This document shows positions 38,481 to 46,536 of a stretch of DNA of 64,000 nucleotides, piece after piece (within the stretch, counting starts at the first letter, position 1; the number at the start of each line of letters is the position of its first letter). Origin of the DNA: Bacillota bacterium (GTDB lineage: Bacteria > Bacillota > Limnochordia > DTU087); contig JAAZMR010000028.1 of NCBI GenBank assembly GCA_012798695.1, forward strand, positions 117,142 to 181,141, written 5' to 3'. The notes beneath the pieces were generated by a model. The model was not told the DNA's origin. It made no database searches and worked only from the letters and a program-made list of their open reading frames with translations. A program made the position numbers and the translations under genes.

Positions 38481-39845
38481 CTATTCGCCATCTTCTTCGA
38501 GCTCGGCCTCTGCACTTGCATCAGTAGACGTTTCCGGTGCAGCTTCCGGCTCATCCACTATAACTTGACTAATCTGGGCATTTTCCTTTAACAGCTCCAC
38601 AGCCTTACGGACTACCAGGCTATCCCGGAGCCTTTCTTTCTGTGCCGCCCAACGCTCACGCCTCATCACGGCATCAGGTCCTTCGCCGGACAACTCATCG
38701 ATGTGCTCATCCAGTTCTTCATCAGTAACAGTAATGGCCTCTGCGGCAACTAGGGCATCCATGACCAAGGATGTCTTGACTTCCTGCTCCGCCTCAGTGT
38801 GCATCCTTGTTTCCATTTCCTCTTCTGTTATACCGACGATTTCCAGGTATTGCTCTTGTGTCAGTCCCGAATACTGTAAGTCTCTCTTTAGATGTTCCTG
38901 TTTGTGCTCTAGTTGCCGTTGAATCATCTTATCTGGTATTTCTACACTAGAGCGCTGTACGATTTCTGCGACTAAGTCCTCTTCCAGTTTGCTTTCCGCT
39001 TCTTGCTCAGCTGTTTCCTCTAAATGGGTGCGGATATCCGCTCTAAGCTCCAATAAGGTTTCGAAATCCCCTACATCTTTGGCAAAATCGTCATTCAAGG
39101 CTGGATATCGCTTTTCCTTGATTTCCTGAATCTTTACTTCAAAGCGAGCTTCTTTACCAGCTAGATGCTCAGCCCCATAATTCTCGGGGAACGTCACCAT
39201 GACCTGTCGGGTTTCGTCAGCCTTAGCTCCAATCAGTTGTTCCTCAAATCCGGGAATGAAATAGCCTCGCCCTATCTCTAGGGTATACCCCTCAGCCGCC
39301 CCACCCGAAAAAGGTTGATCATCTATATAACCGGTGAAATCAATTACTGCGAAATCGCCGCTCTCTATGCCTGCTTTTTCACTGGTAACCAGTTCCGCAG
39401 TGCGTTCCCGCATTTCCTCCAGCACGTGATCGATATCAGCATTGGTGACTCTTTTCGTTTGCTTGGTTGCCTCAATGCCCGTATAGTCACCCAGTGTTAC
39501 CTCCGGACTTACCTCAACCGTAGCTTTAAACCTCAGGGGCTTACCGTCTTCCATTTCGAGTATATCGAGCTCCGGAGCATCGATGGGGGTGATCTCATTC
39601 TCCTTCAAAGCCTGGCCATAGGCCTCAGGGAGTAACTCATCCAGTGCCTCTTGGTACAAGACTTCACGACCTAATCTCATTTCGATCACCCGCCGGGGGG
39701 CCCTACCAGGGCGAAACCCGGGGATCCTGACCTGTCGTGCAACCTTGCGTGACGCATTTTCTAAGGCCTCTTCCACCCGCTCCTCGGCTACCTCAACCTC
39801 AAGAGCCACCTGGTTCTTACCCAGTTTCTCTACTGTGCTTTTCAT
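38481..39845 (-). CDS. tig: Trigger factor (ribosome-associated chaperone and PPIase)
   Basis: Binds nascent chains at the ribosome exit tunnel. The 454 residues show the ribosome-docking signature GFRPGRAPRRVIE at about 43-55, a FKBP-type PPIase domain (GDFAVIDFTGYIDDQPFSGG, FPENYGAEHLAGKEARFEV) and a long helical C-terminal arm domain. The acidic tail is short. It is the first gene of the quality-control block. Confidence 0.96.
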   Translation of the reverse strand: MKSTVEKLGKNQVALEVEVAEERVEEALENASRKVARQVRIPGFRPGRAPRRVIEMRLGREVLYQEALDELLPEAYGQALKENEITPIDAPELDILEMEDGKPLRFKATVEVSPEVTLGDYTGIEATKQTKRVTNADIDHVLEEMRERTAELVTSEKAGIESGDFAVIDFTGYIDDQPFSGGAAEGYTLEIGRGYFIPGFEEQLIGAKADETRQVMVTFPENYGAEHLAGKEARFEVKIQEIKEKRYPALNDDFAKDVGDFETLLELRADIRTHLEETAEQEAESKLEEDLVAEIVQRSSVEIPDKMIQRQLEHKQEHLKRDLQYSGLTQEQYLEIVGITEEEMETRMHTEAEQEVKTSLVMDALVAAEAITVTDEELDEHIDELSGEGPDAVMRRERWAAQKERLRDSLVVRKAVELLKENAQISQVIVDEPEAAPETSTDASAEAELEEDGE

Positions 39846-39996
39846 GCAATCTACCTACCTTCTCTGACTCGGCATTTAGTTTATAGAAGCAAATCGGGTG
39901 CGACAGAAGGCAGGTCCAGCTACCTTGTCTCCCTGCCCTACAGTCCCTTCTACACCTACGGGGCCGTTCCTGCCCCTACTATCTTACCCAGACAAC

Positions 39997-40047
39997 AGAA
40001 AAAGCCTGTTCTTTCGGCCACAAACTCCTCAGTGGTCCTAACAGGCT
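39997..40047 (-). terminator. Long terminator behind tRNA-Leu
   Basis: AGCCTGTT pairs with AACAGGCT on the minus strand, with an inner CCAC/GTGG helix, followed by TTTTTCTG. It lies 63 bases beyond the tRNA and before tig. Confidence 0.85.
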
Positions 40048-40109
40048 GCAGTTGGAGCAAAGACAGTATCTCAAATCCACTTTTCCCTGCACATTACCTA
40101 ATACAATAG

Positions 40110-40195
40110 TGGTGCGGGCGGAGAGATTCGAACTCTCACAGGAAAAACCCACTAGATCCTAAGTCTAGCGCGTCTGCCAGTTCCGCCACGCCCGC
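40110..40195 (-). tRNA. tRNA-Leu (anticodon TAG)
   Basis: An 86-base tRNA on the minus strand. Acceptor GCGGGCG pairs with CGCCCGC. The anticodon arm CTAGA-CTTAGGA-TCTAG gives anticodon TAG. There is a long variable arm, T arm GAGAG-TTCGAAT-CTCTC and an encoded CCA. Read by structure and sequence alone. Confidence 0.96.
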
Positions 40196-40225
40196 AGAAA
40201 CTCTCATTCCACTCAAGCAACACTG

Positions 40226-40255
40226 AGTATACCATAGCAAATCGACACCCGTCAA
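40226..40255 (-). promoter_or_regulatory. Promoter of tRNA-Leu
   Basis: On the minus strand TTGACG, an 18-base spacer and TATACT lie 31 bases upstream of the tRNA 5' end. Both boxes match sigma-A consensus well, so the tRNA need not rely on the transporter operon. Confidence 0.7.
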
Positions 40256-40263
40256 GGTTATTT

Positions 40264-41130
40264 TTAACCTTTCACGGCTCCTGCTGTAAGCCCCTCAATG
40301 ATCTGGTTTTGGAAGATCAGAACTAATAGAATCAATGGCAGTGTTACTAAGACAGTTGCTGCCATAATCTCCCCAAACGGCTCTTGCCTCGCTATCTCTC
40401 CGGTAAACAGAGAGATCACCACTGGTACTGTTCGGGCACCAGGCTCTATGCTGGTAAACGTCAGGGCAAAGAGATATTCGTTCCACGCCGCAATGAAAGA
40501 TAAGAGCCCTGTGGTGACTAAAGCGGGTTTCGTTAACGGCAACAGAATCTTGGAAAAGGTCTGGAATGGTGTTGCCCCATCAACCTGTGCTGCTTGCATC
40601 AGTGAACTCGGCAGCCCTCTAAAGAAAGAGGCCAATACCCAAGTAGTAAACGGCAGAGTAAATATTAGATATGACAAAATCATGCCTGGTATTGCCGATA
40701 AGCTAAATTGGGTAATGACAGCATATAAGCCCGCCAACACTGTCACTTGTGGAAACATGGTCATCGCCAGAATAACGTACATGGACGTGGTTTTCCCTCT
40801 GAACCGCAATTTGCCGATGGCGAAACCAGCGAAGGAACCAAGCAGCAGAGAAATCACGGTAACAGAAACCGAAACTATCAAGCTGTTCACTAACCCTCGA
40901 GCAAATGTCGCATTCGTCAATACTGCTCTGTAGTTATCCAGGGTTGGGGCCAAGGCCCTTTCTGTAGGATGGACTGGCACCATGGTCGCTGGTGTCATCT
41001 GCAACTGTGCTTCCGTCTTTAGAGATGAATTTATCGCCCAGTAAAAAGGAAATACCAGATAGAAAATAATCAACACTAAGATGAGCCAGAAGAGACCTGT
41101 GGATATGGTATTGCGTATGGTCTTACTCAT
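40264..41130 (-). CDS. Sugar ABC transporter permease 2, MalG type
   Basis: A 288-residue CUT1 permease with six helices. The EAA loop reads SLMQAAQVDGATPFQTFSKILLPLTKP and the C-terminus ends QNQIIEGLTAGAVKG, like MalG. ATG 41130 (MSKTIRN) overlaps the preceding permease end and has GGAG upstream. The track start at 41175 would add residues outside the family. No ATPase lies in the cluster. Confidence 0.93.
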   Translation of the reverse strand: MSKTIRNTISTGLFWLILVLIIFYLVFPFYWAINSSLKTEAQLQMTPATMVPVHPTERALAPTLDNYRAVLTNATFARGLVNSLIVSVSVTVISLLLGSFAGFAIGKLRFRGKTTSMYVILAMTMFPQVTVLAGLYAVITQFSLSAIPGMILSYLIFTLPFTTWVLASFFRGLPSSLMQAAQVDGATPFQTFSKILLPLTKPALVTTGLLSFIAAWNEYLFALTFTSIEPGARTVPVVISLFTGEIARQEPFGEIMAATVLVTLPLILLVLIFQNQIIEGLTAGAVKG

Positions 41131-42211
41131 CACTCTCCACCCCCAGAATGCGGATATACAGAACGGCAAACACAAAGATAAAGAGAAAGATGATCACTCC
41201 GATGGCCGACGATATCCCCATTTCTCGGTTACCGATTAACTGATAATAATTATATGTTGCCATAGAATAACGCGTTTGTGCCAACAGCACCTGAAAAACG
41301 TCAAACACTCTTAGTGCATCAAGTGTACGAAAAACGAGGGCGACTGCCAGTGTAGGCCTAAGCAAAGGCATGGTAATCTGCCAAAACTGGCGTATCTTAC
41401 CGGCCCCATCTACTTCAGCGGCTTCGTAAATATCCTGAGGGATAAGCTGCAGCCCGGCCAAGATGAGGAGCGCCATAAAAGGTGTAGTTTTCCACACGTC
41501 AACAGCAATAAGGGCAGGTAGAGCCCAGGCATCTGTCCGCAAGAACGGGATCTGGCCATTACCGATCCCCAATTTCTGAAACAAGACGTTGATGATCCCT
41601 ACTCGGGTTGGGGCCAGCATCCACTGCCACATTCTCGCTGAAACCACAGTCGGAATAGCCCAAGGGATCAACATGACCGCTCTCATGGCACCTCGAAGCT
41701 TAAACCTGCTATTCATGACTAAGGCGATAATGAGCCCTAGTATAGTCTCCAAAGCAACTGAAATAACAGTGAAAACCAATGTATTCTTGATCGCAAGAAT
41801 GAAGTCCCGATCAGATGCACCGATTACATATCGCTTGCCAAACCACGAGAACTGTGAGAGCTCTCGATAGCGAACCGGTTGCCGTGGCAAAATCTGAATG
41901 GGCCTTGCATATTCAGGCTCATGGGTTTGAGGATCAATTTTCGGCTGGCCTGTCTGATCATCAATGATGGGAGGAAGCTCCTTGATGGTCATACCTAGGA
42001 GTCTCCTGTAGTTGCCGAGACCCACAAATTCCACTTCTTCGCCAGAGGCAAACCGCTGATTAGTAAAACTGCTGTAAAATACCTTTCCCAAAGGGTAAAC
42101 GGCGATTAAAGCAATCACCACAAAAGTTGGCAGCAAAAGTAGATAAGCCAATTTCTGTTCACGTTGAACCAAAGATAGCTGTCTTTTTCTTTTCTGCCTT
42201 TCCACGCGCAA
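41123..42211 (-). CDS. Sugar ABC transporter permease 2, MalF type with extended loop
   Basis: A 362-residue permease. The first helix (LAYLLLLPTFVVIALIAVYPLG) is followed by a polar loop of about 80 residues (including DDQTGQPKIDPQTHEPEYA), longer than in the 296-residue MalF-type at 21763. Then five more helices and the EAA loop DIYEAAEVDGAGKIRQFWQITMPLLRP. The extracytoplasmic loop could touch the binding protein, as the MalF P2 loop does in E. coli. The substrate is unknown. Confidence 0.92.
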   Translation of the reverse strand: MRVERQKRKRQLSLVQREQKLAYLLLLPTFVVIALIAVYPLGKVFYSSFTNQRFASGEEVEFVGLGNYRRLLGMTIKELPPIIDDQTGQPKIDPQTHEPEYARPIQILPRQPVRYRELSQFSWFGKRYVIGASDRDFILAIKNTLVFTVISVALETILGLIIALVMNSRFKLRGAMRAVMLIPWAIPTVVSARMWQWMLAPTRVGIINVLFQKLGIGNGQIPFLRTDAWALPALIAVDVWKTTPFMALLILAGLQLIPQDIYEAAEVDGAGKIRQFWQITMPLLRPTLAVALVFRTLDALRVFDVFQVLLAQTRYSMATYNYYQLIGNREMGISSAIGVIIFLFIFVFAVLYIRILGVESDE

Positions 42212-42242
42212 ACCGCCCTCTCGTTCTCATTAATGAGTAACA

Positions 42243-42272
42243 CCCGATTGGGGTGCTGCCACCCCAATCGGG
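42243..42272 (-). promoter_or_regulatory. Intercistronic stem-loop behind the second binding-protein gene
   Basis: Perfect 13-bp inverted repeat CCCGATTGGGGTG / CACCCCAATCGGG with a four-base loop, 17 bases beyond the binding-protein stop, no U-tract. It resembles the malE-malF stabilising hairpins of enteric bacteria in position. Confidence 0.75.
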
Positions 42273-42288
42273 AGAGTGTTCTACTCCG

Positions 42289-43569
42289 TTATTTTACTGG
42301 AAAATTGGTCAAGTCTTGAAGGTCTAGTTCCAGTTCCTCCAACGCATCGGCTGCATTGCTCTTGCCAGTCAAAACAGAGTGGATCGCGTTAAAGAACAGC
42401 GTAGAAACCTCATTATAGCGAGGAGCTGAGACAGTACTAGGACGAGCTACAGCGTTGACGAATACATCATATAAGCTACCCATGAAAGGCGAAGCCTCCA
42501 AGACGTCAGGATCCTGGTAAAGTGACATGATGGTTGGATTCATGGATGCCTGGATTGCCCTGGTTTTCTGCTCCTCATAGGAAGCTAGGAATAAAGCAAC
42601 ATCTGCTGCAACTTCCGGGTTCTTACTGTACTTGCTAACTGAAAGCTGCCATCCACCGAGGGTAGCGGCTCCTGCTCCACTAGCACCGGCTGGTAGGGGT
42701 GATACATCGAATTTGCCTGCGATGGCGCTATCGGCCGCGTTTCCGAGGCTGTAGCAATAAGGCCAATTGCGCATAAACAATGCATTACCGGCTTGGAACA
42801 TAGTCCGGGCATCTTCTTCAGCGAATCCGATTACTCCCGGAGGCGAAATGGTGCCTACCCATCCAGCGGCCTTGTCGATAATCTCAACAGCCCGTGGGTT
42901 ATTAACAGATATGCTACCATCAAATTCGATGATACTGCCACCATCGTTAGAAGCCAACCACTCTAGAGCATTACAAGTCAAGCCTTCATAGGCATTGCCT
43001 TGCCATACATAGCCCCAGAAGTCTTGATTGCCCTTAGCTCTTTCGCCCGCTTGAACCTTGGCAGCAGCAGCCTCTAGCTCATCCCAGGTGGTTGGGGGCT
43101 CTAGGCCGTACTCTTTCAGCAAATCCGTCCGATAGTAGAGCAACCCCGCATCAGTGAACCAAGGCATGGCTACTAACTTACCATCAACGGTATTGTTTTC
43201 CACGATCTCGGGGAAGTGCGCTTCCGCAACTTCTTTCCCACCATATTCATTCAGGTCAAGAAAATGCTCAGCCAAGTCTCCCGGCCAGATCACATCAATC
43301 TGGTAAACATCAACTTCTGAGCTTTTCGCCTCGAAAAACTGGAGATACAGGCCGAGGCGGTCCTGAACCATATCCGGAGTATCTAGTACCGTAATTTTGA
43401 CATTGGGATGGAGCTCCATGTAGCGAGCAGCTGCTTCCCGACTGATTTCCAATTCTTGTCCCACGGCTCCGGTGGCCACAGTGATATTTACTGGTTCACC
43501 AGCCAGCGCAACTCCCGACAATGCCAGTAACACGATCAACGAAACAACAGTGATGATTCTCGATTTCAT
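42289..43569 (-). CDS. Sugar ABC transporter substrate-binding protein 2
   Basis: A 426-residue family 1 solute-binding protein. The signal peptide is MKSRIITVVSLIVLLALSGVALA-GEP, cut by signal peptidase I; there is no lipobox Cys. The mature start NITVATGAVGQELEISREAAARYMELHPNVKI is typical of trehalose/maltose-like CUT1 receptors. ATG 43569 has AGGAGG six bases before it; the track start at 43632 is rejected. It comes first in the operon, behind a good promoter. Confidence 0.93.
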   Translation of the reverse strand: MKSRIITVVSLIVLLALSGVALAGEPVNITVATGAVGQELEISREAAARYMELHPNVKITVLDTPDMVQDRLGLYLQFFEAKSSEVDVYQIDVIWPGDLAEHFLDLNEYGGKEVAEAHFPEIVENNTVDGKLVAMPWFTDAGLLYYRTDLLKEYGLEPPTTWDELEAAAAKVQAGERAKGNQDFWGYVWQGNAYEGLTCNALEWLASNDGGSIIEFDGSISVNNPRAVEIIDKAAGWVGTISPPGVIGFAEEDARTMFQAGNALFMRNWPYCYSLGNAADSAIAGKFDVSPLPAGASGAGAATLGGWQLSVSKYSKNPEVAADVALFLASYEEQKTRAIQASMNPTIMSLYQDPDVLEASPFMGSLYDVFVNAVARPSTVSAPRYNEVSTLFFNAIHSVLTGKSNAADALEELELDLQDLTNFPVK

Positions 43570-43645
43570 TCGATTACCTCCTAGTATTACTTTGCGAACA
43601 CCCACAAACGAAATTGTGTACTCCACCAGCACTCCCTTCAGATTT

Positions 43646-43660
43646 GTTTTGTCGCAAAAC
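43646..43660 (-). promoter_or_regulatory. Palindromic operator candidate
   Basis: GTTTTG-TCG-CAAAAC, a perfect 6-bp inverted repeat just downstream of the second transporter's promoter. The position fits a repressor site of LacI type, but no LacI gene is here. Confidence 0.4.
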
Positions 43661-43679
43661 TTCTACTGGAGCTATTTTG

Positions 43680-43708
43680 ATCATATGCCAGTTTTTGTGC
43701 TCTTGCAA
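43680..43708 (-). promoter_or_regulatory. Promoter of the second sugar transporter operon
   Basis: TTGCAA, a 17-base spacer and TATGAT on the minus strand, about 110 bases upstream of the binding-protein start. It fits sigma-A. Confidence 0.6.
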
Positions 43709-43805
43709 GAGATACTAAAGTGTTCAAAAAACTCCTCTGTCACTGCAATACAGCCAAACTGGCGCCCAATTCAACTAACCTGCCCACCACGTGCACTACA
43801 CTTCA

Positions 43806-43864
43806 CAAAAAAACAGGCCACCAAAGTGAAGCGAACTAGCTTCCACCCAATTGGTGACCTGTTT
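43806..43864 (-). terminator. Large terminator behind the two small genes
   Basis: AACAGGTCACCAA pairs with TTGGTGGCCTGTT (one mismatch), with an inner GTGGAAGC/GCTTCAC helix, followed by TTTTTTTG on the minus strand. Confidence 0.85.
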
Positions 43865-43885
43865 GAAGGCATGCTTTTTAGGAAG

Positions 43886-44122
43886 TTATGGTTCTTCCCA
43901 ACGTATTGTGATTTCGCCTGAGCATCTGTCCTCCAGAGCTTTGTCTGCCTCGGCCCACTGGCTTTGGGAACGCTTTAGAGCCCTTTGGAAAGCCCTAAAG
44001 CTTGATCCTGTCCAATACCTGCCTTGCCAATAGACAGGTTCTTCCTGATCAAATACATCCAGAGCCTGCATGTCGGATTTGCTCAGGATAGCTACCAAAC
44101 TATCCCAGACAGCTTCGCTCAT
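43886..44122 (-). CDS. Small protein of unknown function (78 aa)
   Basis: The frame from ATG 44122 encodes MSEAVWDSLVAILSKSDMQALDVFDQEEPVYWQGRYWTGSSFRAFQRALKRSQSQWAEADKALEDRC. Its ATG overlaps the stop of the upstream 94-residue gene as ATGA. The track shows a longer frame from 44242 that would overlap that gene heavily, so the short start is preferred. No family is recognised. A strong terminator follows, so this is a real transcript end. Confidence 0.55.
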   Translation of the reverse strand: MSEAVWDSLVAILSKSDMQALDVFDQEEPVYWQGRYWTGSSFRAFQRALKRSQSQWAEADKALEDRCSGEITIRWEEP

Positions 44123-44403
44123 ACCTGTACTGGCAAAGGGCCCTGCCCTTTCTGGAAAAAACCCACCTGGTTGAAGAACCGGACGATCATGTCGATCAAG
44201 AACCCTAGGAACTCTTCTCGCTTCAGCAGGGATACCAGCCAACCGGCTAATCCGAGCCGCTGCCCCAGAAGGTCAAGGGCTTCCCGCATATACTCAAGAA
44301 CCCTCTCCTTTTTCTCCTCTCCATGGCCAGGCTCTTCCACCATTTGGATAAAGAAATACAGGAAAAAGATTATGGTTTTTGCAGCTTCAAATAGACGCAT
44401 CAT
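44119..44403 (-). CDS. Small amphipathic protein of unknown function (94 aa)
   Basis: ATG 44403 (or 44400) follows GGGAGGAGGGGAG. The protein starts with a hydrophobic segment (IIFFLYFFIQMV), then a charged helix (EEKKERVLEYMREALDLLGQRL), a second hydrophobic part (LAGWLVSLL) and LGFLIDMIVRFFNQVGFFQ. It is probably membrane-associated. Coupled by ATGA to the next gene. It lies behind the BMP transporter permease on the same strand, 88 bases away, so it may belong to that operon. No homologue is recognised. Confidence 0.55.
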   Translation of the reverse strand: MMRLFEAAKTIIFFLYFFIQMVEEPGHGEEKKERVLEYMREALDLLGQRLGLAGWLVSLLKREEFLGFLIDMIVRFFNQVGFFQKGQGPLPVQV

Positions 44404-44490
44404 CTCCCCTCCTCCCGCCCGCCAGCTTGGATAATACACTATGCGAGTGACGCAGCGTGAGTAAGAGGAGTTTGAACCTGTTTTGATCTA

Positions 44491-45420
44491 TTACCGTTCA
44501 TAAGGTTTACCCTCGGCAGCCGGTGGAACTGCTCGTCCGATGACTCCTGCCAAGACTGCCATGGTCAATAGATATGGCAGCATCAGAATGAACTCCCTGG
44601 GTATCAGTACGATCCCCAGAGTCTGGGCCAGCATCTGTAAGGCTTCAGCATAGCCAAAGAAAAGGCAGGCGAGCAGTGCCCCTAAGGGTGTCCACTTCCC
44701 GAAAATCATGGCTGCTAAGGCAATGAAACCTCGGCCTGCAGTCATATTCTCAACAAAGGAACTCAACAATCCCAAAGATAAAGTAGCTCCCCCTAGACCT
44801 CCGAGCAGCCCAGAGATAAACACACAGAGATACCGAATCTTGAACACATCGACTCCCATGGTATCTGCCGCCCGAGGATGCTCTCCCGCAGCCCGGATCC
44901 TGAGGCCTAGAGGAGTCTTGTACATCAATATATGGGCAATAACAGCCGCCAGCAAAGCCAAATACACGGGCGGTGTATGCTTACCCAAAACCGGGCCCAA
45001 GATTGGCAGGTCCTTCACAATCGGTATGGTCCAGTCGGCCAGCTTGGCCACTGATGGTGATTGCCCGGCATGCCCAAAAAGACGCCGCAGCATAAACCCA
45101 GTGATACCCAAGGCAAAAATATTAATAGCCACTCCCGTAACCACTTGATCTGCCTTCAAGGTTATACTAGTCACAGCTAGGATCAGTGATACTGCACCTC
45201 CAGCTAACATAGCCATGAGAACACCGAACCAAGGGTTCCCGGTAAAATAAGATACCACCATTCCTACGAAAGCCCCAACCAGCATTATGCCTTCCAAAGC
45301 AATATTCACAATCCCTGATCGCTCTGAGAAAACACCACCTAGGGATGCGAAAATCAGGGGAGTGGCCATCCGCAAGGTAGAGTTGAGCAGAGCAGCACTA
45401 AATAAATCCAATATATTCAC
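44491..45420 (-). CDS. BMP-family ABC transporter permease (second subunit)
   Basis: A 309-residue permease of the ribose/nucleoside (BPD_transp_2) type with about eight to ten hydrophobic segments. Features include [29 protein letters not shown] and [22 protein letters not shown]. It starts with GTG 45420 behind AGGAGG. It pairs with the permease at 45436 and the BMP receptor at 48215. Relatives import purine nucleosides. Confidence 0.93.
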   Translation of the reverse strand: MNILDLFSAALLNSTLRMATPLIFASLGGVFSERSGIVNIALEGIMLVGAFVGMVVSYFTGNPWFGVLMAMLAGGAVSLILAVTSITLKADQVVTGVAINIFALGITGFMLRRLFGHAGQSPSVAKLADWTIPIVKDLPILGPVLGKHTPPVYLALLAAVIAHILMYKTPLGLRIRAAGEHPRAADTMGVDVFKIRYLCVFISGLLGGLGGATLSLGLLSSFVENMTAGRGFIALAAMIFGKWTPLGALLACLFFGYAEALQMLAQTLGIVLIPREFILMLPYLLTMAVLAGVIGRAVPPAAEGKPYER

Positions 45421-45435
45421 CTTGCATCCCTCCTA

Positions 45436-46536
45436 TCAGTGTCCCTCTTTGCTAGTGGCCGTCATTTTACCGACAGTTCGCTGCGGCCTATGCCAGCTAA
45501 CTAACTTCCGGATAAGATAATCAGCAGCAATAAACAGAACAACCGCCGCTTGTACTATCCCAATGACCTCCTTGGGTACTTGAGCAACACTCTGCATATT
45601 CTGGGAGCCGCGGGATAATATGCCAAAAAGCGAGGCCCCAGCTATGATTCCCAATGGATGGTTATTACCCAGTAGAGCTACAGCAATACCGTCAAAGCCG
45701 TATCCGGTAAATCCGAATAAATCATAGAAGCGATGCTGTACCCCTAGAACCTGCACAGCGCCGCCCATTCCGGCCAAAGCACCACTGATCAGCATAGAAT
45801 TTACCAGATTGCGAGGTACACTGATACCGGCATACTCGGCAGCTTCCGGATTTAGCCCCACCGCCCGACATTCGTAGCCAAGGGTTGTCCGCCAAAGAAT
45901 AACGTAAACTACCGCAGCCATTCCCAATGCTACAAGAAACCCAATGTTTGCCCGAGTAGGTGGCAAGAACCGCCATAGCTTGCCCGAATCTAAGACCTGT
46001 TTGGTCACCGGCAAGTAGCTATGGCCTTTTAAAGGCCCCACGACTAAGTAGTGGGTAAAATATAGGGCTATATAGTTCATCATGATAGTGTTAATTACCT
46101 CATGAGCCCCGAGTCGCGCTTTAAGCACTCCTGGGATCCCCGCCCAAATACCTCCTACTAATGCACCCGCTAGTAAGGCTAAAGGCACATGAATAACTGC
46201 AGGCAACCCCGTGAATATATAGCCGGCCACCGCAGCCCCCATCTGTCCCACAATAAACTGACCTTCCGCTCCAATGTTAAACAATCCAGTTCTGAAGGCA
46301 AACGCTACTGACAACCCGGTGAAAATCAGGGGAGTAATGCTGACCAGAGCTTCACCGAAACCACGCCAACTACCGAAGGAGGCTGTCCATAAAGCATAGT
46401 AGGCCAACAGCGGATTTCTTCCCGCCCATAGAATCACGATAGCTCCTACCAAAAGTGCCAGCAGAACTGCGACGAGAGAGAGCCACACCCTCTCCCAACG
46501 CTGACTTTTTGCTCTTTGCAGATCATCTAATGTCAT
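45436..46536 (-). CDS. BMP-family ABC transporter permease (first subunit)
   Basis: A 366-residue permease. The N-terminus (MTLDDLQRAKSQRWERVW) precedes about nine helices; the family stretch FRTGLFNIGAEGQFIVGQMG and RAVGLNPEAAEYAGISVPRN are visible. Its ATG overlaps the ATPase stop as ATGA. It forms the heterodimeric channel with the gene at 44491. Cargo is probably a nucleoside, by analogy with YufP/YufQ and BmpCD-type systems. Confidence 0.93.
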   Translation of the reverse strand: MTLDDLQRAKSQRWERVWLSLVAVLLALLVGAIVILWAGRNPLLAYYALWTASFGSWRGFGEALVSITPLIFTGLSVAFAFRTGLFNIGAEGQFIVGQMGAAVAGYIFTGLPAVIHVPLALLAGALVGGIWAGIPGVLKARLGAHEVINTIMMNYIALYFTHYLVVGPLKGHSYLPVTKQVLDSGKLWRFLPPTRANIGFLVALGMAAVVYVILWRTTLGYECRAVGLNPEAAEYAGISVPRNLVNSMLISGALAGMGGAVQVLGVQHRFYDLFGFTGYGFDGIAVALLGNNHPLGIIAGASLFGILSRGSQNMQSVAQVPKEVIGIVQAAVVLFIAADYLIRKLVSWHRPQRTVGKMTATSKEGH

